A stretch of 64,000 nt of DNA from Zeugodacus cucurbitae (Eukaryota > Arthropoda > Insecta > Diptera > Tephritidae), in assembly GCF_028554725.1 (NCBI RefSeq), contig NC_071668.1, positions 18,641,501 to 18,705,500 on the forward strand, given 5' to 3'. A program made the translations under genes and the position numbers. The notes beneath the pieces were generated by a model. That model made no database searches and was not told the DNA's origin. It saw only the letters and a list, made by a program, of their open reading frames with translations. This document shows, piece after piece, positions 11,781 through 24,764 of the stretch. Within the stretch, counting starts at the first letter, position 1. Each line of letters starts with the position of its first letter.

Positions 11781-12922
11781 AATGTGTAATTAAAAAAATA
11801 AGGTTAGGACGTTATTTATAATACATATCTTTGAAATGACTTTTGTCGAAAGCTTTTTTTTCACAATTCAAATTTTTCAGCAGTAAAATCAGTATATTCA
11901 ATCTTCGCTACATTTATCAATTAAAATGATAATGTAAATAAAATCATGTAATATTGTAAAATGTACGTTGCGGTTTTTTGCAATAAAGCAAACAATTTGT
12001 CGCTGGCCGCAAAACATCAAAACATTCGCATATGGCATGAAATCATAATTTATCAACCTTTTGACCTATTTAAAGATTGTATACAAATAATTATATATAA
12101 ATATATATTTCATATTTGTGTGTGTGTCAACGCGATAAGTTTTTTATTATTATAAAATACTTAAATTTACAGACATTTGCACATAAATTCCAACTAAGCT
12201 GATATATAAAATGCTTGTATGTATATAACAAAAATTTTTCTATGATTAATATATACATACATGTATACATACCCACATAAAAGAAAAAAGCAAACAAATA
12301 AAGCCATACTTAGATTAGAGCTCAAGCTCCGCACTCGATTGAATTTTCTTTCGCGTCTCATTAGAACTGATTAAATTGCTTTATTAATTAATCAGTTGTT
12401 GGATGTGAAATAATATTTTATTAAATTTTTACGCCGCAAAATTTAGCTGTGTATGCGATTACAAGTTACTACAAATAAACAAATATTTTTTTTTTCAATA
12501 TAATCAATCTAATAAATTACATAATTTATAAAGCAGGGTTCGTTGGCAGCTTAAAGAAAAAAAAATATTTTATTTATATTTTTTTCTGTTCAAAAATTTT
12601 TTCATTTTAGTTGAATATTAGACGGGTTTTTAATATTGCTATTAGATTTTGTTTCAGAACATCCGTAAAATCATCTATCGACAATAAAGTCAAACCAGTC
12701 TATGAATTGCTACTTTATAAATGTTCTAATATTTTCTAACCTCAATTTTAGAGCGACACCAAATTATTTGAGGTCCAAGCATTAGAAGGTAATTTTCGAA
12801 CTTCGTTTCCTTTTGGTATGCAAATCTCACTTATAACACTTTAATTGTGGAATTATACTCCGACAGAAAGAATTTTAATTAATTTTGTGTATTAAAATTT
12901 CTGATCACTTTTCAATCACTTC
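11781..12922. other. No recognisable feature
   Basis: AT-rich, with short ATACATAC/ATGTAT microsatellite runs around 12240-12290. No coding region supported. Confidence 0.35.
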
Positions 12923-13522
12923 TTAAGGGATTACAAAAAGGCCTATTTTCAATACTTTTTTTCATGTAAACAAATTTTTATTTAATTCAAACTTTTTTCT
13001 GTCTTATAGATACATATTTAAAGAATAATTTCTGAAATTTTCAAAAAAAAAGTAAGACTCCTCCATTGCAACGTTATTTCCGGTTACCCCTCGGAAAAAA
13101 GGAAAAGACGAAGAAAGACAAAAAAGTGAAAATTGGAATTTTAGCAGAAATTTTTATTTTTTTAATTTGCTTGACATTTTGATTTTTTTTTAAATAGTTG
13201 TGATTGAAAAAAAATAAAATCCTTCGTTCAAGCACGAGTAAATTGTATCTCGAACACCTATGCGAAATTTCATCAAGATCGGTTGAGTAGTTTTCGAGAA
13301 TATTTGACTACCGACTTTGAAAACAAGGTTCTGAGAAAAATGCGTTTCAAGTTTTGAGTAACAATAGTACTTGACTTGGAGCGCACACTTTCTAAAGGTT
13401 GTATCTCCGAAACTGTTATTCGGATCGACTTGAAAATTTAGGACAATATTCTTGAGATGTTGTAAAAATTAATAAGCCAAAAAAACAAAAAATCGATTTT
13501 TTGAATCCACGAAACTCCTTAA
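12923..13522 (-). mobile_element. TTAA-flanked MITE, copy 2, inverted relative to copy 1
   Basis: Its reverse complement starts TTAAGGAGTTTCGTGGATTC and follows copy 1 closely through the blocks CTTATTAATTT.TACAACATCTC, ATATTGTCCTA, TTGAAACGCATTTTTCTCAG-like and CCTCGGAAAAA. The outer terminus at 12923 (TTAAGGGATTACA) is more diverged than in copy 1. TTAA is present at both ends. Non-coding. Confidence 0.82.
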
Positions 13523-16122
13523 TACAGAACTTTTATGTATGAAGTCACTTTAGTTAAATAGTATATTTTTCCATTAAGATTGAAACCAATGCTTCTTCCT
13601 GCTCAATTATTCAAGATCAAATTTTGAATTTTTTCTTTTGGTTTTGATAATAATGCGACATAATAAGGCCCCTTTAGACCGTTTCCCAACTTCAAAATCT
13701 AAAAGTCTAACCTCCTCCTAATCTACACAACAGATTGCTTTCTATTTTATATATCCTGAGAGTTATAAGACTTGTTAAGAGTCCTGGATATCACTTTAAA
13801 AATAACGCTTACCAAAAGAGTTTAAACAGTTTGCTGCATCATTTAAGATGTTCTGTATACAGCAAGAAATAATATTGAGTCTCCTCCTTCATGTAAGGAG
13901 TTATTTCAAGCTACAAATTTATCAAAATTAGAATTTCTTTCTTTTTTATTTTGAAAACTAACAAACAAATAATTGCAAAATTATGTAATAAACACGATAA
14001 AAGCTAGAAAAAACAATAAAAATTTAAATAAAACAATTTGCCAAAAGTTCTTTGACCCAATTTGAGATAATTTACTTAAAACCAAAAATACAAAAACAAA
14101 GATAAACGAAATATCATTTTATCGCTGGGAACTGGAACACTATTTGTGTGGTCGTAAAACTCATAGAGAGAAAAACAACAACAAAAATAAAATTAGTTTT
14201 GCAAAAATGCATATTTTTCCTCTTGCAATGGGGTCTTTGAAATATCTAAATTGTGTATATGAAACACTTTCTTTATGTATGCGTACAAATAAGTTTTTGA
14301 AAAGCTGCAAATAAAATGCGTACATACTCAAACTAAAACAAAGCATTGCGTGGAAATTTACAAGGGTAGTTTGATTAGGCAGTAAGGTTTTTCTTTGCAA
14401 AAATTTTTTAGTTTTACCGAAATTTTTCGTGGTTTTAAGAGGATTTATTCATGACAAAATGCATTGATTTTGTTTTAGATTATTATAAAATATGCTCAGG
14501 AGCTTTTTTTGTGTCTCTTAATCCAAATAATGCCAGTACTCTAATCTTATCACACATTCACGTTTGTTGATATGACAGTATATTTGTTCGCCCACTTTTC
14601 GAATTTGATTCTATAATAAGACATGACTCTATAGCATACTTCTGTCAAAAAATATAATTTGGCCAGTGCAGTGTCGCCTTTTAACTTGTTAATTAAAAAA
14701 TTCAAACAGTCACTGAAATTTCAAACCAACCTCTCATTTGCATATATTTTTATTATAAACAGAAACAAAGACTCTTCTCCAATTATTGCAGTGTTCCGTA
14801 ATTATCATAAATGTGTGTGCGAAAATGGGTTTATTAGCGATTTAATAAACATTAAACATTTGTGACTCACATATCAATTTTAAATTTAAATTTTGTGGCT
14901 AGCCATAATCTGATTTTCCTTCTCCATTTCATTTTGAGGTTAAGTCATATCCGTCAAAAATGCATATATTTTAAAGAAACGTTTACATTTCGTGAAAACA
15001 AAATATATTGCTGGACATTTGTAAACAGCACTTTATTGATTTTGGAATTGATTACATACTGAAATTTCAAACAATAATAATTTTAATGTTCGACAAGGGT
15101 GGTATGGCATTTTAAAACAAATTTTCATTGAAATACTTCATGTTCTTCAGTGTACTGTAAATATTTATAAAAATGCAGGCTGCATCTGGTAATTTATTGA
15201 AGACAATCATTGCCGTTGCTCTAGTTCACGAGATTATTTATGACGAAATTTTTCAAAAAGACGAGAAAATGTGTTCAAAATCCTTGTTATATCATAATGA
15301 AGATGGTAAAGGTTTTCAAAACCTCTTATGTGTCCCTCAAAACACTCAAATGTTGAATGGCGAATCGAATTTATAACTGGTATAAATACAGTAAACTGGT
15401 ATAACAATCTAGGAGTAGACTAAGATGAAGTTTTACAACTCTAACGAAGTATAAAATAATTTCTAGTATTTCATTCAAATGGATAACTTTGTTGTTGTAA
15501 ATTTTTCGACAAGAGAACAGAATTAATAGCGAACATAGCTAGCATAAAAGTCACGAAACGAACACTGCTGCTAATAATAATTAAAAGAACATACGGCTTC
15601 TAAACTACTTTGGAATTGGTCCTAGATTTTTAAAAAAAGTTTTGTAAACCAGAAACACATTAGAATACCTCGCGATTACTATTTAAAAAAAAAAAGGTAT
15701 CTGCTGAAAATTTTTTAATCAAAAATTTTACTTTAGATCATTTACTTCTATGTAGTCTTTATGTGTTCTAAAGTTATTAGACACTTCAATTGATTGCTTA
15801 AGCACTTTGTTATGCACTTAATTAGTATCTCCACAGCACTTCACTTCAAACTCAATTGAATTCAATTCCAATTCAAATCGATTGCCAAGGAAGTTGTATT
15901 TTTTCAGATATTTAAATGAAGCTGCAAATTATAGCATCCGATAGCCATTGAACTGCCACTGCAGCTGTTGTTTAGTAAGCACTTAGTAGTGCTGCAGTGC
16001 ACTTGATTCGTATCGCCTGTGCTACACCATATTCAACCATTGTTCAATACTCACAAATGTTCTTAATATGTACTGATGTGTAATTGTTTTGTTTTTGTTT
16101 CTTTTTCTGTTTTCCTTTGCAG
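13523..16122. other. No recognisable feature (probably gene A 5' intron)
   Basis: AT-rich DNA with small chance open frames on both strands (for example 14161-14400 minus and 15173-15376 plus). They lack family resemblance or splice context, and none is supported as a gene. Confidence 0.35.
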
Positions 16123-16203
16123 GAGATCCACTGTACGAAAAAGAAGCGTACTCTTGCCAGCAGCCGTAATTGTAAATACCAGATTCATACGAATACTGTA
16201 ACC

Positions 16204-19200
16204 ATGCGTCGCCTAATTGGTGTAGTGTTCGTAAGTCTGGTTGCCTTGAGCTTATTATATTCAGCACAAGCCGAATTATCGTGAGTACAGATCATTTTTA
16301 CTAACTGTAATATATTTCTTAAATTGTTATAATACCATTCCATCGCGATCATCTAGACCTTTGTGTTATTTAAAGGAGTACAATTATAGATCGTTTATAT
16401 ACAATACAATTTTTGTTTAAGCCTTATACCTAGACCTTAACATTTGGGGTCAAGACTTCACCGAGTTTCTCAAAATATAACATTGTAGACATGATTAGCG
16501 ACATCAGACGTTGAACAATCTTAACACTAAACTCAGTCTAGGTCCTTTGATCACCTCTATTACCTCTCATGTTCCTTAAAACGAGCTTATAAAGCTGAAT
16601 TAATTCATACTGAAAAAATTGTTAGATACTTCCATCTATAGGATAAGCCGTCGAAAACCTGCAGTATGACAGTTTTGGAGTTTATTCGAAAAATTTGATA
16701 TACATATGTACAAAACGTTTGTCGGCGTCCAAGTTGAGGTTAGAGCAGTTAGAACTAACAACGGAACTATTTTGTTTATTATTATCGTAATAACGTTGAG
16801 GGCAGGATGGTGCTTGGACCTCATTGCTCTGAATCAAATGGCTTCAAAAAGGACCTAAATCGCTTTTATGTCATTGATATAAGCATTCAGAGAATAATGG
16901 ATATTACCGGGTCAGCTCAGTAGTTTTCAAAATTTCCTCCTTCATTAATGAAGTCTTGGGAAAAGTTACCCCATTTGAAACCTCGTTTAATATCAAGCAG
17001 CTCGCTTAAATAATAGTAACCAAAGTTGAATAGCCCATTGATGAGAAAGACTAATTCAACTAGCCGTTCCAAAGACAGTCTTTACTAACTAACCAGGAAT
17101 TCACACCGATTTTAATCCGATCAAGAACTGTCAATTCGACAGCATTCCTCAAAACTATTTGGGGAATGTTTTATGCCGCTACAACAAAACAACAACAACA
17201 ACTATTTAATCAAGAAAAGCTGATCGGGTTGCTGAACTGACATTTGAAGAACTGTCAGAATATATTCTAAGAACTCTGTCAAACTTTGATTAAGTGTTTC
17301 TTTGAGTGCCACTAAATCACTGAAATGCGCGGTTTCTTAAAAAGATTTATGTTATAACAACTCTTCTGTGGTTCACTTATTGCTTAGAATTCAATTTCCC
17401 GACTATGTATGTTACAAATACATTTATATATAAGTCCATAAATAGACGGCGCCAATTCGAGTTGAAATAGTATAGTAATGAGCAAAACACACTCCGCCTG
17501 CATTGCAAGAAAAATCCATTAAAGACACACTCATTCTAAGGGGACACAAAGAAATGCCCACACCGCCGTAATGAGCGCTACTCACCAACACTGCGCTGGA
17601 AATTGTGTCTCGAATGCAATGCAACTCATTAATCTGCATGTCAGTGGCACCAAAAATAGACGCGCTATTTGCGTTGTGCAGCGTCTTATCGCCTAACTTC
17701 TAAGTGCAAAGAGCCTGTGCACTCACATAGACGAGAACCCCGAAGCATTTGTACAATCGCATGAATTCATGAGGACGACGCAAGCCGAACTGCAGCACAA
17801 CAACTTCATTCTAATGCACCAGCCGCTCACAATCACTGCTAAAAGAATAAAGAAAGAAAAACAAGAGACTTTATTTATTTATTTTTGGAATCCAACTGAT
17901 GTGCATTTCTATTACGGCATTACGCAATTCCATCTGAATTGCCATCGAGCGTTGATCGACATGCGCCGTGCCCACTAACAGCCAAGGCAGCGTGATGCGG
18001 CGCATTAAAGCATACCAGCAATGCTTTGACCCTGAGCACTTCGTTGCGCTTCCTGGATGATTTGTAGTGCAGCATTTGCTGTCGGTGCTTTCTTCTAGTA
18101 CTCTCGGATGCACCGTACGTATAGAGATTAAGGGCACCGCCAGCGAAGATTTGATGGAGTGCAGTCTTCACCATCATTTGCATTCGAATTTTGAATGCTA
18201 TTAATGTAAACAAAGGCAGCGCGGCGTTCTTTATAAATATTTACGCAGCATTGGCCGCTAAAACAAAAAAAAGAGTCGTAAAGACGCGAGTACTTTGTTA
18301 GTCTTTGTAGGGCTTTCGTATGCTAATTTCGCTTCAGTTGCAAGCGATAAATCTAGCATCATCTGTAATTTCCTAAATTTATAGTTTGTTGTGTTGTTTC
18401 AGTTGTTAGGCGTTTCGAGAGTGAAAGCTTTTAAGAATTCGTTTGTATGGACTTGCCACACACCCTTCTACTAAAGTTATTAATAATTAAAGCGGAAGTC
18501 GTCTGACACTTTCCTAGAATAACCACGACAACTCGACACATTTATTTTAAGCTTAAACTCACATTGGTGTGGTCTCTATAATTGCCGAAGAAACACACTT
18601 AAAAAAGCTCTCTTGATTTTCAAAATATTCAACTTTTCGCTCGAAGAATTCTGAAGCCGAAAAGTTTATTTCAATCTACGGTATATGTATATTTCCTAGT
18701 GCTTTAAAGTCTAAACTGTCTAATCAGAGTTTACAAAAGGCATACCATTAAGTTTTAAGTCTCAAGAATGGGAATGTAAATAAATAGTTGTCTCGCGGCA
18801 GACATTTCCGAACGTCTGAGGATATTACTGATATGAAAAAGCAGATCTTAAAATCAATTATCCAATTTGAAAACTTGTAAGAACCTCGATTTGTCTCGAA
18901 ATACAGTGAGACAGCTGATATAAATAAGCTTCGTTATTCGAAAATTCAACACAGCCTTTAATGTATCCAAGGGACCTAACCACACAGAAAGATTCAATAA
19001 AGCTTTTAATGGATCCAAGGGACTTAACCACACAGAAAAATTCAATAAAGCTTTTAATGGATCTACCACACAGAAAGATTCAATAAAGCTTTTAATGGAT
19101 CCGAAGGACCTAACCACTCAGAAAGGTGCAATACAGCTTTCTGTGGATCCAAGGTACCTAACCACACAGAAAGGTTTAATACAGCTTTCAGTGGATCCAA

Positions 19201-21571
19201 GGGATCTAACCACACAAAAAGATTCAATAAAGCTTTTAATGGATCCAAGGGACCTAACCACACAGAAAGATTCAATACAAGTTTTAATGGATCCAAGGGA
19301 TCTAATCACACAGAAAGATTCAATATAGCTTTTAATGGATCCGAAGGACCTAACCACACAAAAAGGTTCAATATTGATTTCAGTGGATCCAAGGTACCTA
19401 ACCACACAGAAAGGTTTAATACAGCTTTCAGTGGATCCAAGGGATCTAACCACACAAAAAGATTCAATACAGCTTTTAATGGATCCAAGGTACCTAATCA
19501 CACAGAAAGATTCAATTCAGTTTTCAGTGGATCCAAGGGATCTAATCACACAGAAAGATTCAATATAGCTTTTAATGGATCCGAAGGACCTAACCACACA
19601 AAAAGGTTCAATATTGCTTTCAGTGGATCCAAGGGATCTAACCACACAAGGAACCTAACCACAGAGAACCATAACCATAGATGTCATTTACATCCATAAC
19701 ATTTCATCCCAAAATTCATAATTTAATTCATAGACGCATTTAATTTAAAGGACCTGAATTTAGACATTAGACATTTTTTGGTTTAACGACGCCACCATTT
19801 ACAGGCGAGATGACATACGTGGAACCATGCAGTCACTAGTCTATTCTTACAACCAGTTAGACAATAAATTGGAGCGACACGAGCATCGCGAAAGAGCGCT
19901 CGGTGAATTGATTAAAAGAGCCTTGCAGACACTACAAAAAGGGCAAAAGAGTCTCGAACCACTTAACGGTATATTTGCACGTTTAGATGAACGCGTCAGC
20001 CAAATTGAGACACTATTGATAACGGTAATAAAAAAACTAAAGAAAGTCTGAAATTTATATTAATTGCATGCTTAAACATTTACTAATATGGCCTATATAG
20101 CAAGAGGAAAAGTACAATGTGCAGACGGAAAAACTTGGCGAAGCACTCGAACACATCTTCAAATGGATGCGTGAGAATGACGAGTGTTACAAGCGACCAC
20201 CGGTGCCGGCAGTGATGCCACCACCACCAGCGCCAATTGTCCAGCCGCCACCAGCAGTATCACCTGAATTCATTAAGCAACAGGAGCAAATCAATCAACA
20301 GATGCTCGAACAAATTGCGAAATTGTCTACGAATGTGGAAAAACTATTGGACACCTCCAAGGATATGATGGAACAGACCGAAGTGGCATTCAAGAGTGTG
20401 CCGTCCACAGCGGAAATGTTAACCAAGATTGAAGATACACTGGTGAGTTATAGTATCGTTACACCACCGCCCGCGCCGGAACCGGTGGACAACACTGAAT
20501 TCGAGAACAAGGTGTTTGGCAAATTCGACGAGCTGGCGACTGGCATACAAGAGCTGCGTGCGCAACCTAAGCCACAAGATGGACTTACAAATGCGGACAA
20601 GGAATTCATACATGGACTGGCAAACGAAACACTCAGCGCGCTTGAGAATGTGAAGGCCAGTGCGCAGAGCAGCACAGAAAAAGGTAAGTTTCGGAAAGAG
20701 ACGCTTCTCTCTCTCTATCTCTCTCTCTCTCTCTCTTGATATACAGATAGAGACGTATTTAATTTAATATTATTTTTTAGCACAAGCGGAGACAGCTTCA
20801 CTCATCAAAGAAGCCGAACAGAATCTACAGACCGAGGCTGGCAAAATTTTAGTGGGCGTCAATACACAGGCGAAGTTGCTGCAGAACTTCTACGACGAAA
20901 TGAATACCAGCTACAGCAAGTTGAATGAGGGTCTTGAAGTTTTCAGCAAATTCAATAATATCTTAATGGCAAATTCGGAATTAGTTTTGGACACGCAACG
21001 TAAAGTTGAGTTCGGTACTTTGCAAACCGTACAAAAGATCAACGAAATAATTGATAAACAACGTGAGGAGATCGTCGATTTGCTGAAGACACGTTTCGAT
21101 GCCGTCGACGAGAATGTCATCAATAGTCAAATAGAAACAATGCAAAACCTTAGCTCCACAATTGAAACGGAAATCAGTCATGTATGGCGGCAAATCTCCA
21201 TTATGAATGGCGACATTACCGAGAATAGAGATTTACTGAATCTAATGCAAGGACGCAATGAGGTCTTTGTCAATAGCACATTCCTTAGCATGACTTCGAT
21301 GAGCAATAAGGTGGAGGATATCAAGGGACGCATGTTGGATATGGATACAAATTTGAATTATCTCTTGGGCAAATTGTCAGTGATGTCGCAGGAATTCGGT
21401 GCCATCAAACAAGGCCTAGCCGATTCGTTAGAGCAACTGCGCAATACCTTCCATGTGATGCAAGAGAAGTTGCCGCCTTCGGGTCCGGGACCGCATAATA
21501 TTGCCAAAAATGAATACGAGACAGAATTGAATTTACTAAATAAACGTCATGCCGCTGCCACAACGCAATGA
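16204..21571 (+). CDS. Gene A: secreted coiled-coil protein, 556 residues, family not recognised
   Basis: Coding exons 16204-16280, 19805-20024, 20101-20683 and 20781-21571 join in frame (1671 nt). The start exon opens at 16123 after a good acceptor (CTTTGCAG) and encodes a clear signal peptide: a basic pair, a hydrophobic core LIGVVFVSLVALSLLYS and an AQA cleavage site. The mature protein is rich in E/K/Q/L with long heptad-like stretches, for example LDNKLERHEHRERALGE at the start and the region around residues 300-530. There is a proline-rich spacer (PPPPAPIVQPPPA) near residue 135 and another short one (TPPPAPEPV) near 217. N-glycosylation sequons appear at QNLSS and VNSTF. No enzyme motif, fibrinogen domain or membrane anchor is visible. 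It has a tandem paralog at 25130-26674. An extracellular oligomeric or scaffold-type role is only an inference. Confidence 0.88.
16281..18944. other. Gene A intron 1, non-repetitive part
   Basis: No exon found. A phrase ATGCCGCTACAACAAAACAACAACAAC near 17190 resembles a decayed retroelement tail. The part 17430-18240 is less AT-rich than its surroundings and might be a regulatory block, but I cannot assign it. Confidence 0.35.
18963..19660 (+). repeat. 48-bp minisatellite, about 14.5 units, with 240-bp higher-order period
   Basis: Units begin at GGATCC (first one GTATCC): 18963, 19011, 19059, 19097, 19145, 19193, 19241, 19289, 19337, 19385, 19433, 19481, 19529, 19577 and a partial one at 19625. 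Spacing is 48 bp except the 38-bp unit at 19059, which lost 10 bp. The consensus contains GGATCCAAGGGACCTAACC, ACACAGAAAGATTCAAT and A(A/C)AGCTTTTAAT. Variant units recur every fifth position: the units at 19289 and 19529 look identical, and the GAAGGACC/AAGGTACC/AAGGGATC series repeats at 19097 and 19337. The array lies in gene A intron 1, ending about 145 bp before exon 2. Confidence 0.95.
20706..20738 (+). repeat. (CT)n microsatellite
   Basis: A CTCTCTCT run with one CTAT interruption, inside gene A intron 3 just after the donor at 20684. It could act as an extended pyrimidine tract, but the actual acceptor uses a separate T run at 20772-20780. Confidence 0.9.
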
Positions 21572-21825
21572 ATGCAATGATGCAATATAATTGTTTATGC
21601 CATATAATTATTTCAAAACTCACTTAGTTTATAAAAAACAGTTAAATAAGCGATAACTTTTGTATAAATTAAACTATTCATACATCATCGAACATTAATT
21701 CATAAACAAACAAAAAATCACTCTTAACGAACAAACCTAAGTTACAAATGTTCACTATAATCCGTTATTTATAAGTTATATTATATAACCGTTAGTTTTG
21801 ATTTTCTTCATTAAATGTATTACAT

Positions 21826-21831
21826 AATAAA
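21826..21831 (+). promoter_or_regulatory. Gene A polyadenylation signal
   Basis: AATAAA lies 255 bases after the gene A stop in AT-rich sequence. Confidence 0.5.
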
Positions 21832-22259
21832 ATATTGAAAAAAATTCACATTATTTACATGCGTACGTAGTTGGTTGTTATAACCAAGGTACGCACTCGT
21901 TGAACTACTTGCTCGTTGCTCCTCATTTCTTTCATTGCGTTGTTTAAAAAGCGTTATCAGAAATATCTGAAATATCGTATATATTGACACCTCAATTGTG
22001 TAAGGCTAGTCGGCAGTGTAGTTGCCCTGGCTACTGAGGCTAGATTTTCTATTACAATAGGATATCAGGCTCAGTATCCTAGAATACGCAGATAACAGCC
22101 TTGAGTTTAAATTTTCGAAAATATTTTTAAGTACTTGGCAGCATTGTTCAAATGTGTGTGACAATTTGTGCAGTTGAAAATACAAATAGGTGAACAAAAA
22201 TAATTTATTTGAATTAAATTGTGAAAAAGAACTAAATTGAGTAGTTATGAAATATTTAG

Positions 22260-23277
22260 CATGAGTCGAGAGAAAGGCTTGAATGTCGCATTAATTCGAC
22301 GCCATTTTAGAGATCGTTCCAATATCTAAAACCTATGGTCCGATTTCGGCGATTTTTAGAATGGGGCTGTCACACTATAAACATAGAATTTGTGCAAAGT
22401 TCTGCACCGATATCTTCACTAGTGCTTACTTTATATATTGTAAAGCAAACGATTCAGATCGTCTTCAAAGTTTTGGTATATAGGAAGTAGGCGTGGTTAT
22501 GAAGCGATTTGGCCTATTTTCACAACATATCATTGGGATGTAAGGAAACTATTACAAACCAAGTTTCATTAAAATCGGTCGAGTAGTTCCTGAGATATGG
22601 TTTTTGACCCATAAGTGGGCGACGCCACGCCCATTTTCCATTTTGTAAAAAAATCTGAGTGTAGCTTCCATCTGCCATTTCTTATGTAAAATTTAGTGTT
22701 TCTGACGTTTTTCGTTAGTGAGTTAACCCACTTTTAGTAATTTTCAACCTAACCTTTGTATGGGAGGTGGGCGTGGTTATTATCTGATTTCTTTCATTTT
22801 TGGAAAGAAAGTTTGGTTTATATAGCTTTATTGGTTTGCGTGATATGTACAAAAAACCTATTTGTGGGCAAGCCACGCCTCCTTCCCCAAAAAAAATTAC
22901 GTCCAAATATGCCCCTTCATACCAAATGTTATTTCCATAGCTTCATTTATGGCTTAGTTATGGCACTTTGTGTTTTCGGTTTTCGCCATTTTGTGGGCGT
23001 GGTAGTGGTCTCGATTTTCGAAAGCAACCTTTCTATGGTGCCAAGAAATAAGTTTGCCAAGTTTCATCAAGATATCTTAATTTTTACTCAAGTTACAGCT
23101 TGCACAGACGGACGGACGGACAGACAGACATTCGATTTTGAACTCCACTCTTCACGCTGATCACATTGGTGTACATAACCCTATATCTAACTCGTTTAGT
23201 TTTGGGTGTTACAAACAACCGTTATGTGAACAAAACTATAATACTCTCTTTAGCAACTTTGTTGCGAGAGTATAAAA
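22260..23277 (+). repeat. Family R interspersed repeat, long copy without the left end
   Basis: Aligns by eye with 44560-45481. Shared blocks include ACCAAGTTTCATT.AAATCGGTCGA, GAGATATGGTTTTTGACCCA, GTTAACCCACTTTTAGTAAT, TATGGGAGGTGGGCGTGGTT, CAAGTTACAGCTTGCACAGA followed by a GACGGACG run, ACAAACAACCGTTATGT, and the terminal TTGTTGCGAGAGTATAAAA. It lies between genes A and B. No coding capacity. Confidence 0.85.
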
Positions 23278-24700
23278 AAATCAAACAAATCAATTGTTGG
23301 CTGCATTGTAAACCCATCAAACTGTCAACTGCTTGTGAAGCTTTGCACAGCGTTACGATTCTTTGCTGAAGGTACCAATCACCCTTGGCATTCGGGAATG
23401 AATTTCACAAGCTAAATACAATATCAGTGATCCTTACAGAATTGACCACATTGAAGCAACAGAAATATGCCCAAAACATATAAAATTTGGCATAAGTGTA
23501 GAAGAGCAAAATACTACCAAAATAATAAATAATAAGCAATAAAACAGAATTCCCAGGTGTAATCGGTTGGCGACTGGCGATCGGTAGCCTGTCATATTCG
23601 TCAGTTGCCTCTCATAATGTATTTGTCTACGGTTGTCTAGGTAGTGTCTAGGCGACTATACAGCGGCTATTATAGATACATAATAGGGTTGTTATATACC
23701 GATCGTTATATTCCGATAACTTCTTTTTGTCATTTGACACCAAAATGCTTAACAACATCTAAATTATTAGTTTAGTTGTAAAGCAGCATAAATTTTCTTA
23801 ATATTCATATATTTTCAATACACAAATTTTTTAATTGCACACTGTATTAAAAAATTGGAGAAAAGCTTTTTCAAGTGGTAAAACTGAAATTAAAAAAATA
23901 ATTAATAAAATAAATAAATATTTAAGTTATAGATACATACATACATACATATGTATATTGCCAAGCAACTATGCTACTTCATAAGCTCCAAAACTGTCAT
24001 ACATACTGGCAATTCGAAATGTATTGCTTAACCGACTAAAATATTTAAACGGAAATGATAAAATTGATTTTGAAAATTAAAAAGCATGCTTTTTTAAAAT
24101 ATTTGAATCAAGTACTTTGAAAACCTCAACTTCGTCTCACTATCGCCAAAATCATAACAATAATTAGAAAATTCGTCCAAATTAAATATAACAACTAAAT
24201 GGGTTTTAAAACCACCAATCTGACATTTGTCGGTCGATAAGGCAGTGTAGGCAAGTACAACGTTGTTTACAAATTCGCTGTTACAAGATTTTATTTTGCA
24301 AATGCTATTCATAAATTAGAATATTATTTAAAATATTGAGTAATAAATAGCACAACGAGTTTTTAATTGAGACAAAATATTAAAAATGAGTTGAATTGTG
24401 AAAATACATACTAAAATTGAGTAAAGCTTTCAATAAAATTGTGTAGAATTTGTAAACGATTACATTTTGGCAACTTTAATTATAAAAGTTTTTTTAATAT
24501 AATTGAAAACAATAACCGAATTGAAACATTAGGAATATTTGAAAATTACTCTACATCAGCCGGAATCAACTTAGATTTTCTAGTTACTTAGTTAGAATTA
24601 ATTGAAACAAAATGCAATTTTATAGAACCCTTCATATATAAAAATATTTAATCTCATATTTGTGAATATTTCTGTTTACAATTGATGAGCGCTATATTTT
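23278..24700. other. Intergenic A-B spacer, no recognisable gene
   Basis: AT-rich spacer with a short ATAC microsatellite at 23935-23955. No coding feature supported. Confidence 0.35.
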
Positions 24701-24764
24701 GTTACACAACTAACTCTTCGGAGCTTAATTATTGTGGGTTGGCGCCTCAAAACTGTGTCTCAAT

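Noticed and set aside
17871..18213. Overlapping minus-strand frames as a nested gene in gene A intron 1
   Set aside because: No start context, splice partner or recognisable protein motif; two mutually overlapping frames suggest chance in GC-richer DNA.
18963..19660. CRISPR-like array
   Set aside because: Units are contiguous 48-bp tandem repeats with no unique spacers, in a eukaryotic intron.
20448..20675. Minus-strand frame within gene A exon 3
   Set aside because: Shadow of the gene A coding exon.
22756..23160. 134-codon frame between genes A and B
   Set aside because: Falls entirely inside a family R repeat and is not kept open in other copies.
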